64,000 bases of DNA from Caldifarciminota bacterium (GTDB lineage Bacteria > Hydrothermota > Tepidihabitantia > SM23-42), in the NCBI GenBank assembly GCA_020349965.1, contig CP070705.1, forward strand, positions 1,042,291 to 1,106,290. Direction: 5' to 3'. A program made the translations under genes and the position numbers. Shown piece by piece: positions 18,862 through 26,737 of this stretch (positions within the stretch are counted from its first letter, which is position 1; each line of letters starts with the position of its first letter). The notes below the pieces were generated by a model. The model was given only the letters and a program-made list of their open reading frames with translations. It was not told the origin of the DNA and did no database searches.

Positions 18862-20631
18862 ATGATTCTGACGGGAGTCTCACAGACTGATTTCTATATG
18901 ACGCAGCGGAATAGGGTATTATATGGGCTCAGCATACTATTCGGAGCGGTCTCTGGATGCCTCCTTCTAAGATTGGCTCTCGGGATGCCGTACAACTCGC
19001 CGGGCGTTTACACGCATGTCGCCTGGTATGTCCTGTATCCTGTGCAATTGCTGAGGCAGATGGACGATCAGAGTATCTTCATTCTGTTCTATGTATTGTT
19101 GTGGTCCTACGTTTTAATTGTTAGAGTCATGGTCTATGAGGCGCCATTGGGCAGAACCCTCCTCAGAATGCTCGTATGGATGGCAGTCGTGGCGCTACCG
19201 TTTCTGCCTCTTGGCATCGAGTATCTGTCTCTGGCGCGTTACTCAGCGGCGATCACTAATTATTTGTTGCGCCTCTTGCCTTTTGGCGGATTGCTAGTTT
19301 CGCTTTTTCTGTGCAATCACATCTACTTCAAACAAAGCTATAGGGTTGCAGGAGCATGGGCAATTGTGAATTTTGTGCTGATAATCATGGTCATAACTCT
19401 GGCTGATCTGCTTCCGATGTTAAAATCGAGAATATTCCTACACTCTCTGGACTATCGCGTATCACTGATCAATACATTTCTAAGCACGATGCCTGTACTA
19501 TCACTGCTGCTGGCCATTCTTCTTTCGGTCTTTTACATTGTCATGTTCGAACGGCGTTTCCTCCGCGCAAGGGACAAGAAGAGCAGACTATTGAGTGTTT
19601 TGATCCCGGTCGGTGTTTCGATCGCCCTCTTCCTTGTTCTGTTGATACTGCGGGACGATTTTCGCCGATACAGGTTCTATGATTACCGGGGTGGAATTGC
19701 CACAACGTATTTTGCCGCGTATGATGACCGCATTCTCGTCTCCTTCGACAGGAATGAAGTAAGGATCGCTCGGGGCCGGCAGAGTGTTTTCTACCCGTTC
19801 GGTAAATTCAGTGGAGAGGAAGTTCTGAAAAGGGACGCGGCGGAGATCATCCGAATGAAATTGATCGAAGGATTGGATTACTATCGGTTGGCAAGAATCT
19901 TAGCGATAATCGCCTACGGACCGCGCGATACGCTCCTATACCGAGGGCTGCGGCCGATGATTTTGGGCATCAGCCATCGAATACCGAACGAGCTGAAACC
20001 CTGGACAGACTACCTCGATCAGAGGTATGAGATGCCGTCGGGCGACATAACCGTCACTGGCTGGATAAAGGTTAACGGTGTAGATCTGGCGCTGACTGAG
20101 TTCTTCGTGAACAAGGTAATGCTCTCGGAGACACGGGCCGTCGAACCAGTGTGGCAGGGCCGGACCGATACGGAAGGAAAATTTCACTTTTCTTGTTACA
20201 GGGACGCCCGATTTGGTGATGGTTATTTTCAGGTGAGTTTCCTGGTGCCCGATACGGTGATCGGCATCGATATGCGGTCAGTGAAAGTCAGTGCCCCGCT
20301 ACCGGTCTTATTCAATCCCGGTGATTATGTGTTCGATACGGTCAGCATAAGCGTAGGCGGAGGAGGGGTCATATCGCAGTTGAAAAGGCTTTCGATTCTC
20401 GCGTCCGCAGAACTAGATTCATTCGAGCTCATTCTTACGGACATGGCATCTTCGACTCCGTACAGAATGTCGGGTTCGGTCACCGCTTCCGGCGAATTGC
20501 GAGACATCGCGCTGGAGTTGACCTCCACAGATGCCGATACCTCTAGCCAGGATGCAACTATCGAAGAGATGAGCGCTTCGAGGTTCCACCTCGGTGAGCG
20601 AGAAGGTACGGTCGTTGTAAGAAGGTACTGA
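18862..20631 (+). CDS. unknown polytopic membrane protein with C-terminal beta domain
   Basis: I do not recognise this 589-residue protein. Its N-terminal half has about six or seven hydrophobic segments between residues 18 and 265. A soluble part follows with an EVRIARGRQSVFYPFGKFSGEE stretch. From about 385 it has a beta-rich region that reads like a carboxypeptidase-regulatory or Ig-like fold (SGDITVTGWIKVNGVDLAL, then TDTEGKFHFSCYRDA). The start at 18862 is 27 nt after the VOC gene; an ATG 12 codons later is an alternative. It may be an envelope assembly or sensor protein, but no function can be assigned. Confidence 0.75.
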   Translation: MILTGVSQTDFYMTQRNRVLYGLSILFGAVSGCLLLRLALGMPYNSPGVYTHVAWYVLYPVQLLRQMDDQSIFILFYVLLWSYVLIVRVMVYEAPLGRTLLRMLVWMAVVALPFLPLGIEYLSLARYSAAITNYLLRLLPFGGLLVSLFLCNHIYFKQSYRVAGAWAIVNFVLIIMVITLADLLPMLKSRIFLHSLDYRVSLINTFLSTMPVLSLLLAILLSVFYIVMFERRFLRARDKKSRLLSVLIPVGVSIALFLVLLILRDDFRRYRFYDYRGGIATTYFAAYDDRILVSFDRNEVRIARGRQSVFYPFGKFSGEEVLKRDAAEIIRMKLIEGLDYYRLARILAIIAYGPRDTLLYRGLRPMILGISHRIPNELKPWTDYLDQRYEMPSGDITVTGWIKVNGVDLALTEFFVNKVMLSETRAVEPVWQGRTDTEGKFHFSCYRDARFGDGYFQVSFLVPDTVIGIDMRSVKVSAPLPVLFNPGDYVFDTVSISVGGGGVISQLKRLSILASAELDSFELILTDMASSTPYRMSGSVTASGELRDIALELTSTDADTSSQDATIEEMSASRFHLGEREGTVVVRRY

Positions 20632-20647
20632 ACCTGGTCCAGAATCC

Positions 20648-20663
20648 GGTATTGAGCAATACC
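20648..20663. terminator. short hairpin between convergent genes
   Basis: GGTATT (20648-20653) and AATACC (20658-20663) around a GAGC loop, between the stops at 20631 and 20669. The absence of a U-run makes this a weak terminator candidate. Confidence 0.35.
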
Positions 20664-20668
20664 TGGAG

Positions 20669-21223
20669 CTACTTTTGCCGCAGGATTTTCACAAGATGAT
20701 CGTATTCGACGTTCACCCGAGCGCCAGGTCGAAGTCTGCCGAGCGTGGTGTTCTCCAGAGTATAGGGTATCAAAGAAACCGATAGGATATGTCCTGTGAT
20801 CGAAGAGATTGTGAGGCTTGCACCGTCGATACCGACCGAACCCCGAGGAATGATGTACCGTGAAAAGTCCGGGTCAATTTCGAAAAAGTATTCGTTCGAC
20901 TTTATCTTTCTGAGTCTCGCCACATCATCGACATGCCCGAGCATGATGTGACCGCCGAGGCGGGAATCGACGCGGAGCGCCCGCTCCAGGTTAAGATAAT
21001 CACCTGCACGCCAGGTAGTTAAAGTTGTCCTACATAGCGTTTGCTTCATTACCTCGATGACAAAACCGGTCTTTGTAGTATCTGTGACCGTAAGACAGAT
21101 GCCCTGGATCGCGATGCTGTCGCCGGTACTCACCTCCAATTTTGACTCGATGGTGATTCGCTGAACCCTGGACCTCGATACCGAGTGTATTCTTCCGATT
21201 TCTTCAATTATACCTGTGAACAT
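20669..21223 (-). CDS. ribE: riboflavin synthase alpha subunit
   Basis: Converts two 6,7-dimethyl-8-ribityllumazine molecules to riboflavin and a pyrimidine. It has the duplicated lumazine-binding barrel: MFTGIIEEIG at the start, GDSIAIQGICLTV near 33, and the second repeat GGHIMLGHVD near 93 with GVSIDGASLT-like GSVGIDGASLTI. The ATG at 21223 gives the canonical MFTGI start and overlaps the 3' end of ribD by 20 bases. No ribBA or ribH gene lies in the window. Confidence 0.95.
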   Translation of the reverse strand: MFTGIIEEIGRIHSVSRSRVQRITIESKLEVSTGDSIAIQGICLTVTDTTKTGFVIEVMKQTLCRTTLTTWRAGDYLNLERALRVDSRLGGHIMLGHVDDVARLRKIKSNEYFFEIDPDFSRYIIPRGSVGIDGASLTISSITGHILSVSLIPYTLENTTLGRLRPGARVNVEYDHLVKILRQK

Positions 21224-22256
21224 AATATAAGGTGTCCTCCCCAATTTTTTCCGGTTTCTCTCCGTCGAAGAACTTCTCGACGAGAGTCAGCTCGATGCCA
21301 TTGTCTACTGATACAGGTGCAACGAATGCATACAGATCGTCATATGTTTCTTCGGCGAGAAATCGCTTGAAGGTTTGTCCCCCACCCTCAATGAGGATCG
21401 AACCGAATTTCAGCTTCCCGATTCGCCGAAGCAGATCATTTGTGGCGTAATCTTCTCCTTCCATCAGTATAGATTCCACGCCTAATTCATTCAATTCGTC
21501 GATCCTCTTACGGTCGCCATCTGAACTGGTCATGACTATTCGACGGGCGCCTGGAATTAGAACATGCGCGTTGGAGGGTATTCGGAGATGGGGATCGATG
21601 ATGATTCTCGCGGGATTGCGACGGCCCACCAACCGGTCGGTAAGATAAGGATCATCGGTCAGCACAGTGTTTATTCCGATCAACACAGCACCGGCCTGAC
21701 TGCGCAGCGCGTGGACATACCGTCTCGATGGCTCTGACGTGACGTACCTGCCTTTGAACCCGGATATTCTCATGTTCTCGGTCAGGGCGATCTTGAGGGT
21801 GACGTAAGGTATCCCCGTCGTAATGTATTTGCGGTACCACAGATTGACATTCGTCTCCGGGACCGGCAGCCGTCTGACATCGATTTTGTGATTGCGCAGT
21901 GCTCTTACGCTCTTGCCATTGACTGCTGGATTAGGGTCATTCTCAACGACGAAGACCCGCCTTATGCCGGCAGCGACTATGGCATCAACGCATGGCGGTG
22001 TATGGCCATGAGTACAGCACGGCTCCAGATTCACATACAAGTCAGCATCGCGGGCCTGTTGGCCGGCTTCGGCCAGAGCAACGATTTCAGCGTGAGCTTC
22101 TCCGATCTTCCGATGAAATCCCTGCCCCACTACGCGTCCTTCTTTTACTACCAACGCACCGACGAGGGGGTTGATTCCGGTTAGCCCGTTGCTCTTCGTC
22201 GCTAGAGCAAGCGTTTGTTGCAGGTACATTCTATGGTATGCATCTGAGGTCGGCAT
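21204..22256 (-). CDS. ribD: bifunctional riboflavin deaminase/reductase
   Basis: The N-terminal domain (about 1-145) is a zinc cytidine-deaminase fold with the HAE motif (GEAHAEIVALAEA) and PCCTHGHTPPC. It deaminates the pyrimidine intermediate of riboflavin synthesis. The C-terminal domain (about 150-350) is the HTP reductase (YVTLKIALTENMRISG, RSQAGAVLIGINTVLTDDPYLT, LIEGGGQTFKRFL). The length of 350 residues is normal. I saw no FMN-riboswitch-like leader, because the predicted transcript starts only about 4 nt before the ATG. Confidence 0.96.
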   Translation of the reverse strand: MPTSDAYHRMYLQQTLALATKSNGLTGINPLVGALVVKEGRVVGQGFHRKIGEAHAEIVALAEAGQQARDADLYVNLEPCCTHGHTPPCVDAIVAAGIRRVFVVENDPNPAVNGKSVRALRNHKIDVRRLPVPETNVNLWYRKYITTGIPYVTLKIALTENMRISGFKGRYVTSEPSRRYVHALRSQAGAVLIGINTVLTDDPYLTDRLVGRRNPARIIIDPHLRIPSNAHVLIPGARRIVMTSSDGDRKRIDELNELGVESILMEGEDYATNDLLRRIGKLKFGSILIEGGGQTFKRFLAEETYDDLYAFVAPVSVDNGIELTLVEKFFDGEKPEKIGEDTLYYVHRYN

Positions 22257-22266
22257 ATTTTAACGA

Positions 22267-22294
22267 ATTATAACTCCGCACATGCCAAAGTCAA
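22267..22294 (-). promoter_or_regulatory. promoter of ribD-ribE
   Basis: On the minus strand, TTGACT (22294-22289) and TATAAT (22272-22267) have a 16-bp spacer. The ATG begins 10 nt after the -10 box. Confidence 0.8.
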
Positions 22295-22425
22295 TAACAC
22301 AGCCCGCACTGAACACATACGCCACTCAACATGCGGAGCAGACATGGGCTTTCCCCGATTTGGGTATCCGCTCAATTGTGACTAACAGTACGTCCTGCGT
22401 TTGTGAAGTTTGGTGTATTCGGCGT

Positions 22426-23427
22426 TCAGCAGATGCGTGGAAGTCCTTCGGCTTCCATCCTCATGAGAGGATGGGTACCACCGATGCCTGTTCTCATCCA
22501 GACGCCGACTGGTTTCCCAACGACTTCGCCGATCATCGCGGCACGCCTCCCGAGTGGGTGGGCGCGCATGATGCGGAGAACCTCGTCGGCCTTCTTCTCC
22601 TCGACGAAAGCAACGATCTTACCTTCATTGGCAATATAGAGGGGGTCGAGGCCGAGAATCTCGCTAGCGCCCCTGACCTGTTTTTTGATCGGTAGCGCCG
22701 TTTCAGAAATTATTATGCCGTTCCGCATACCTTCGATTGCTTCATTAAGGACAGAAACGACTCCGCCGCGTGTGGGGTCGCGCATGAAGTGTACTGCAGA
22801 TCCCGTCCTGAGGATATTGCGGATAAGACCGTGCAAGGAAGCAACGTCGCTCCGGACCTTAAACTGCAGCCCCAGTTTAAGGCGTTCATTCATGATAGCT
22901 ATGCCGTGATCTCCGATCGTGCCGCTGACGATGATGCGGTCACCGTGCCGGATCCTCGTCGTGCACAGATTGTGCTCTATCACACCGATGCCGCTGGTGG
23001 TGATGAATATCTTGTCGGCCTTACCCCTGTCTACGACCTTCGTGTCTCCGCATACCACACTCACACGGGCAGCATGTGCCGTGCGTGTAGCCGATCTCAA
23101 AATTCTTTCCAGATCTACAATTGGAAATCCTTCCTCGATTATCAAAGCAAAGGACAGGAATTTTGGTGTCGCTCCTTTTACGGCAAGGTCGTTTATTGTA
23201 CCGCATATGGCAAGTTTCCCGATGTCGCCACCAGGGAAAAAGATCGGGTCGACGACATAGGAATCGGTAGTAAAGGCAAGATTCTTTTTCTCGGCTGGGA
23301 GTTCGGCAGCGTCCTCAAGACGACCGAGGATTTTGCTGTCGAAATATCTAAGCACTACGTCGCGGATGAGCTTCGAAGTCAGCAGCCCGCCCGAGCCGTG
23401 GCCAAGGCGGATTCTTTCTTCTTTCAT
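22426..23427 (-). CDS. hypE: hydrogenase maturation protein HypE
   Basis: HypE carries the carbamoyl group on its C-terminal cysteine and dehydrates it to a cyanide ligand for [NiFe]-hydrogenases. The AIR-synthase fold is clear: GHGSGGLLTSKL near residue 9, FTTDSYVVDPIFFPGGDIGKLA, DLAVKGATP and VVCGDTKV. The protein ends in LPRIC, the conserved tail with the modified Cys. The length of 333 residues is normal. No other hyp gene or hydrogenase subunit is in the window. It lies 37 nt after the FemAB-like gene and is probably co-transcribed with it. Confidence 0.92.
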   Translation of the reverse strand: MKEERIRLGHGSGGLLTSKLIRDVVLRYFDSKILGRLEDAAELPAEKKNLAFTTDSYVVDPIFFPGGDIGKLAICGTINDLAVKGATPKFLSFALIIEEGFPIVDLERILRSATRTAHAARVSVVCGDTKVVDRGKADKIFITTSGIGVIEHNLCTTRIRHGDRIIVSGTIGDHGIAIMNERLKLGLQFKVRSDVASLHGLIRNILRTGSAVHFMRDPTRGGVVSVLNEAIEGMRNGIIISETALPIKKQVRGASEILGLDPLYIANEGKIVAFVEEKKADEVLRIMRAHPLGRRAAMIGEVVGKPVGVWMRTGIGGTHPLMRMEAEGLPRIC

Positions 23428-23464
23428 CCCGACACCGGGTTTCGGGTTTCGTAACCGCGCAACA

Positions 23465-24409
23465 TTAGACGATCAGTTGATATGTGTCGCGTAGGAAGCC
23501 ACGTGCCGCGAAGTTTTCCTTGAAGCGACCAAGTCCCCAATTCGGAGCCATATTGAGGGTAAAGGTGCCCAAATCGAGGTACTTAAATCCTTGTGTTCGC
23601 CCCCACCTGATGACCTCATAGAAGAGCAGGTTGACCGGTCGGTATTTCTGGTATGAGTCATCGTGGCTGATATAGAAGGCGAGGATGACTCTGGGATTGG
23701 TGACGAATATGACCATTCCGCCGACCATCTTCTCCTTTATGTAGGCACCAAACAGTATTATTCGTTCTGGGAAAATCTTCTTCAGTTTTGTCAATTCGTC
23801 GAGCGAATGAGTGGGTATTACATTATGTCGCATTCCGAGATTATGCCTGAGGATTTCGTAGAACCTCGAAAAGTCACTCGAAATTCTGACACGTACTCCT
23901 TCCCGTATGGCCTTCTTCGTGGAGCGTCGCGCATCGCTGTGAAATGTGGCAAGCGGTTCCGCGGAATCGAGCGCGATTACCGCGGTCACGTCGCGCTTCA
24001 AGTATTCGAAGTTGTTTTTCATCAGGGCGAACTCGATGTACTGGTTTGGATTCCGGTAGTAAATTAACGGCGGCTGGGTGAGCACAATTCTGTTGAAGCC
24101 GTGACTCTTAAGATACTGTATCACGTGCTCAACGATAAGGTAGATCGTATGAATGCCAAGACCTTCGCGCAACACGAAGCCACCGTAGGATGATCCTTTA
24201 TGTGATACAATAGTATCTCCTTCGATCACCGCAGGGAAGAGCGCGGCTATGTTGTTCCTGTCTTTGATTATAAGATGATGGTCGATGAAGCGGTCCGGTG
24301 GATGGTATTGGAGAAATTGGAGACTGTGGAAGATAGTACCGTTGTCTGCACTCGCCACGAACTCTTCCCAGTGCTTGTGGTCTTTTTCAGCCAATTTGAC
24401 AATATCCAT
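23465..24409 (-). CDS. FemAB/GNAT-like aminoacyl- or acyltransferase
   Basis: The protein of about 314 residues resembles FemAB-like members of the GNAT superfamily, which transfer amino acids or acyl groups to cell-wall or small-molecule acceptors. Supporting stretches are GTIFHSLQFLQYHP near residue 25, FHSDARRSTKKAIREGVRVR near 160, GGMVIF near 225 and the C-terminal YLDLGTFTLNMAPNWGLGRFKENFAAR. The gene starts at the ATG at 24409, next to a GGAG, not at the in-frame upstream ATG. The substrate is unknown; a role in lipid-linked or peptidoglycan modification is possible. Confidence 0.8.
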   Translation of the reverse strand: MDIVKLAEKDHKHWEEFVASADNGTIFHSLQFLQYHPPDRFIDHHLIIKDRNNIAALFPAVIEGDTIVSHKGSSYGGFVLREGLGIHTIYLIVEHVIQYLKSHGFNRIVLTQPPLIYYRNPNQYIEFALMKNNFEYLKRDVTAVIALDSAEPLATFHSDARRSTKKAIREGVRVRISSDFSRFYEILRHNLGMRHNVIPTHSLDELTKLKKIFPERIILFGAYIKEKMVGGMVIFVTNPRVILAFYISHDDSYQKYRPVNLLFYEVIRWGRTQGFKYLDLGTFTLNMAPNWGLGRFKENFAARGFLRDTYQLIV

Positions 24410-24418
24410 GTAATCTCC

Positions 24419-24446
24419 AGTATACGGAAACAATGCAAAATGTCAA
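24419..24446 (-). promoter_or_regulatory. promoter of the FemAB-like gene
   Basis: On the minus strand, TTGACA (24446-24441) and TATACT (24424-24419) have a 16-bp spacer. The ATG begins 9 nt after the -10 box. Confidence 0.8.
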
Positions 24447-24478
24447 TCTCTGTGAAGAGGTGCAGAAGATTGGCGTCC

Positions 24479-24506
24479 TTGATTCTTTGAATACTTTCTG
24501 TATAAT
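24479..24506 (+). promoter_or_regulatory. promoter of the membrane acyltransferase-like gene
   Basis: TTGATT (24479-24484) and TATAAT (24501-24506) have a 16-bp spacer. It is divergent from the FemAB-like promoter. Confidence 0.7.
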
Positions 24507-24607
24507 GTAGCAACGTTTATGATCTCACATGGCAGGGAAGTGACGATCCGTTGCGGTGACCTCCACAAACTGCAGTACCCCTATGCTGCCGACCGGGACA
24601 TAGGCAA

Positions 24608-25690
24608 ATGAAAAAACGTTATCTCTTCCTCGATATGCTTCGCGCTTTGGCCGTAGCCGAGATGATACACGGTCACAGTCTGGACGGCCTTCTGGACAAT
24701 GCTCTGCGCAGCACCCCATTCTTTATCAACTGGGTGCACGTGAGGGGATATACTGCTCCGGTATTTCTCTTTGCGGCGGGATTCGCGTTTGCGCTCGCCA
24801 CGTTGCCGAGAATAAACGCCTACTCATATTTCTCAAGGACTCTGGTCGCGCGATTCCGGCGGCTTCTTTTCTTAGTATTGCTTGGATACCTGATGTATCT
24901 GCCTTATTTCTCGTTGCGCATGACGATCTTGTCAATCGGAACACCTGCTTGGGAAGATCTTCTGCGGGTCGATATTCTACGGTGTATTGGGGTTTCGGCC
25001 ATGTTCCTTCAGTTTTGGTTCCTGCTGAAGCCGAGGCGACTTCTCACGTTGGTGGCGATCAGCTCGGTGACGATTGCCCTGCCGGTCTTAACGCCCGTCA
25101 TAGAGCGGAGCATCTTTGTGGGGAGCCTGCCGGCGTTGATCAGGTATTACTTCGTCGACTCAAGATTTCCGCTATTTTTCTATGCATCGTTTCTTTTCCT
25201 CGGTTTCTTAATGGGATCACTTTTCACTTCGCGGCAGAACTCCTGGTTCAGATATTCAATAGTTGTTGGAGTGCTACTGGTCATACTCGGGGAGATTATG
25301 GCGCGTGGACGAATTGAATCCGGATTGAGTGGTTTCGCCACCAAAGGGGGTGCGATAATATTGCTTGCGGTGCTGCTCGAAAGGGGAGAAGTCCTCTGGA
25401 AGCGGATGCCTGCAGCAGTCAAGTATTTTGGCAAAGAATCACTGATCGTCTATGTTGTGCACCTCGCTGTCATCTATGGTTCGGTATTGAACAAAGGTCT
25501 CGTATTCTACTGGGGACCGACGTTGTCTTACACAGAAGTCTATTTGTTCATCCTGTGGTTGTTTGCCGCGATGGTCATTCTCGCTTATGTCTGGCACAAA
25601 CTGAAAAGAGAGCACAGTACGGTTGCGCAATGGGTGAAGAATACCGTGTATTGGTCTTTCTCTGTACTGTTCCTCATCAGGCTGTATTGA
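24608..25690 (+). CDS. polytopic membrane acyltransferase-like protein (DUF1624/HGSNAT type)
   Basis: The 360-residue protein has about ten hydrophobic segments. It opens with RYLFLDMLRALAVAEMIHGHSLD, the pattern seen in DUF1624 and YeiB-like or HGSNAT-type membrane acyltransferases, including the conserved His in the first loop. The next conserved segment is APVFLFAAGFAFAL. Such proteins move acyl groups across or within the membrane. The acceptor is unknown. It ends about 140 nt before the marR gene and has its own promoter, so it is probably a separate unit. Confidence 0.8.
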   Translation: MKKRYLFLDMLRALAVAEMIHGHSLDGLLDNALRSTPFFINWVHVRGYTAPVFLFAAGFAFALATLPRINAYSYFSRTLVARFRRLLFLVLLGYLMYLPYFSLRMTILSIGTPAWEDLLRVDILRCIGVSAMFLQFWFLLKPRRLLTLVAISSVTIALPVLTPVIERSIFVGSLPALIRYYFVDSRFPLFFYASFLFLGFLMGSLFTSRQNSWFRYSIVVGVLLVILGEIMARGRIESGLSGFATKGGAIILLAVLLERGEVLWKRMPAAVKYFGKESLIVYVVHLAVIYGSVLNKGLVFYWGPTLSYTEVYLFILWLFAAMVILAYVWHKLKREHSTVAQWVKNTVYWSFSVLFLIRLY

Positions 25691-25757
25691 AAAAGACTCG
25701 AAATAACGTTAGGTTCTTACTGCGGCACAATGATTGTCACGCTGTGTATCTTATCCC

Positions 25758-25785
25758 TTGACAAATTAAATTTCTTCAATATAAT
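25758..25785 (+). promoter_or_regulatory. promoter of the marR-hdr-flx operon
   Basis: Perfect TTGACA (25758-25763) and TATAAT (25780-25785) with a 16-bp spacer. It is one of the strongest promoters in the window. Confidence 0.9.
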
Positions 25786-25796
25786 GTAGTTGTTAA

Positions 25797-25811
25797 TAGC
25801 AATTATTGTTA
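25797..25811 (+). promoter_or_regulatory. probable MarR operator
   Basis: The 15-bp near-palindrome TAGCAATTATTGTTA (TAnCAAT-n-ATTGnTA) lies 11 nt after the -10 box, at about +5 to +19 of the predicted transcript. A looser symmetry (GTTG to CAAC) extends outward. The position and size suit a MarR dimer blocking its own promoter. Confidence 0.6.
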
Positions 25812-25832
25812 GCAGCAACTAATGGAAGTGAT

Positions 25833-26243
25833 ATGAGAAGAAGACTATTTGAACTCATCATAATGCTGGTGAAAAAATGCCAGCATACCGAGGCAAAGAT
25901 AAGGGATGAGTTTGGCCTAACGACGGCAGAGTACAATGCGCTCCTGACTATGGGAGAAGATGAGCGAATGCTATGCCACGTCTTCTCGAAGAAGATGGGG
26001 CTGTCTCCCTCCAGAGGAAGCAGGGTCATCGACCGGCTGACGAAAAAAGGATTTGTCAGAGGCGAAGCGGTGCCGAGTGACCGTAGGATCCTAAGAGTCT
26101 CGATGACGGAAAAGGGTGTTCAACTTAAGGAACTCATCAGGAAGAGAATGGATGAATGCGAAAATGACATATTGGGAAGCTTGTCAGCAGAGCAACGCGA
26201 GACCGTGCGTGACACGCTCGCAATGCTTTCGGAGATAATGTAG
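25833..26243 (+). CDS. MarR family transcriptional regulator
   Basis: The winged-helix regulator of about 136 residues has the MarR pattern: FGLTTAEYNALLTMGEDE, then KKMGLSPSRGSRVIDRLTKKGFVRGEAVPSDRRILRVSMTEKG, covering recognition helix and wing. The ATG at 25833 follows GGAAGTG; an in-frame TTG at 25806 lies within the operator and is unlikely. It is the first gene of the hdr-flx operon and probably represses it in response to a small molecule or redox signal (inference). MCHVF contains the single nearby Cys that could sense redox. Confidence 0.9.
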   Translation: MRRRLFELIIMLVKKCQHTEAKIRDEFGLTTAEYNALLTMGEDERMLCHVFSKKMGLSPSRGSRVIDRLTKKGFVRGEAVPSDRRILRVSMTEKGVQLKELIRKRMDECENDILGSLSAEQRETVRDTLAMLSEIM

Positions 26244-26251
26244 TTGAAAGG

Positions 26252-26737
26252 ATGGATATGAAGGGACGAGAAATAGCCGAGGCGACTGTGGTCAATTATG
26301 CGCAAATGTTTGACCTTTCACTCAGTAAGCATAAGATGATGGACATGATGCCCGGGCTCCTGCTCTTCCTTGCCCGGCGGCCTGAAATGGTCACGCCGGC
26401 GTTAGAGAGAATGCTTCCGATGATGGAACAAATGAACATCGAGGTCAATCATGATCTCTTGATCGAAATGATGCCCTCTGTGGTGAAGGCCGTGAATATG
26501 GAACCGGGAATGGGCGGAGATATCTTCAAGAGAATGGTGCCAATGATGGATGCTTTCAAACTGAAGATGAACTTTTATGTAATGAAAAATGTCATGGGGA
26601 TGATGATGTTGATGATGGTACGCCATCCGACTACTATTCCCGGTATGATGAAAGTCATGCCGAAGATGATGGACTTCAGTTTCTACACGAATTTCATCAA
26701 TAGGATAAAAGGAGTATTTCATGCACGAGACAAATAA
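26252..26737 (+). CDS. methionine-rich protein of unknown function
   Basis: I do not recognise this 161-residue protein. Thirty-two residues (20 percent) are methionine, clustered as MM pairs in helical repeats: MLPMMEQM near 51, MMPSVV near 73, MVPMMDAF near 97, MGMMMLMM near 122 and MMKVMPKMM near 137. It has no Cys and no signal peptide. It lies 8 nt after marR and overlaps hdrC by 17 bases, so it is translated with the Hdr/Flx complex. Possible roles are a soft-metal binder, a membrane-associated adaptor or an oxidant buffer, all inference. Confidence 0.8.
   Translation: MDMKGREIAEATVVNYAQMFDLSLSKHKMMDMMPGLLLFLARRPEMVTPALERMLPMMEQMNIEVNHDLLIEMMPSVVKAVNMEPGMGGDIFKRMVPMMDAFKLKMNFYVMKNVMGMMMLMMVRHPTTIPGMMKVMPKMMDFSFYTNFINRIKGVFHARDK

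Noticed and set aside
22282-22695. 137-codon plus-strand open frame near the hypE end
   Set aside because: Mostly overlaps hypE in antisense and has no family pattern. The non-overlapping 140 bases show no ribosome site.
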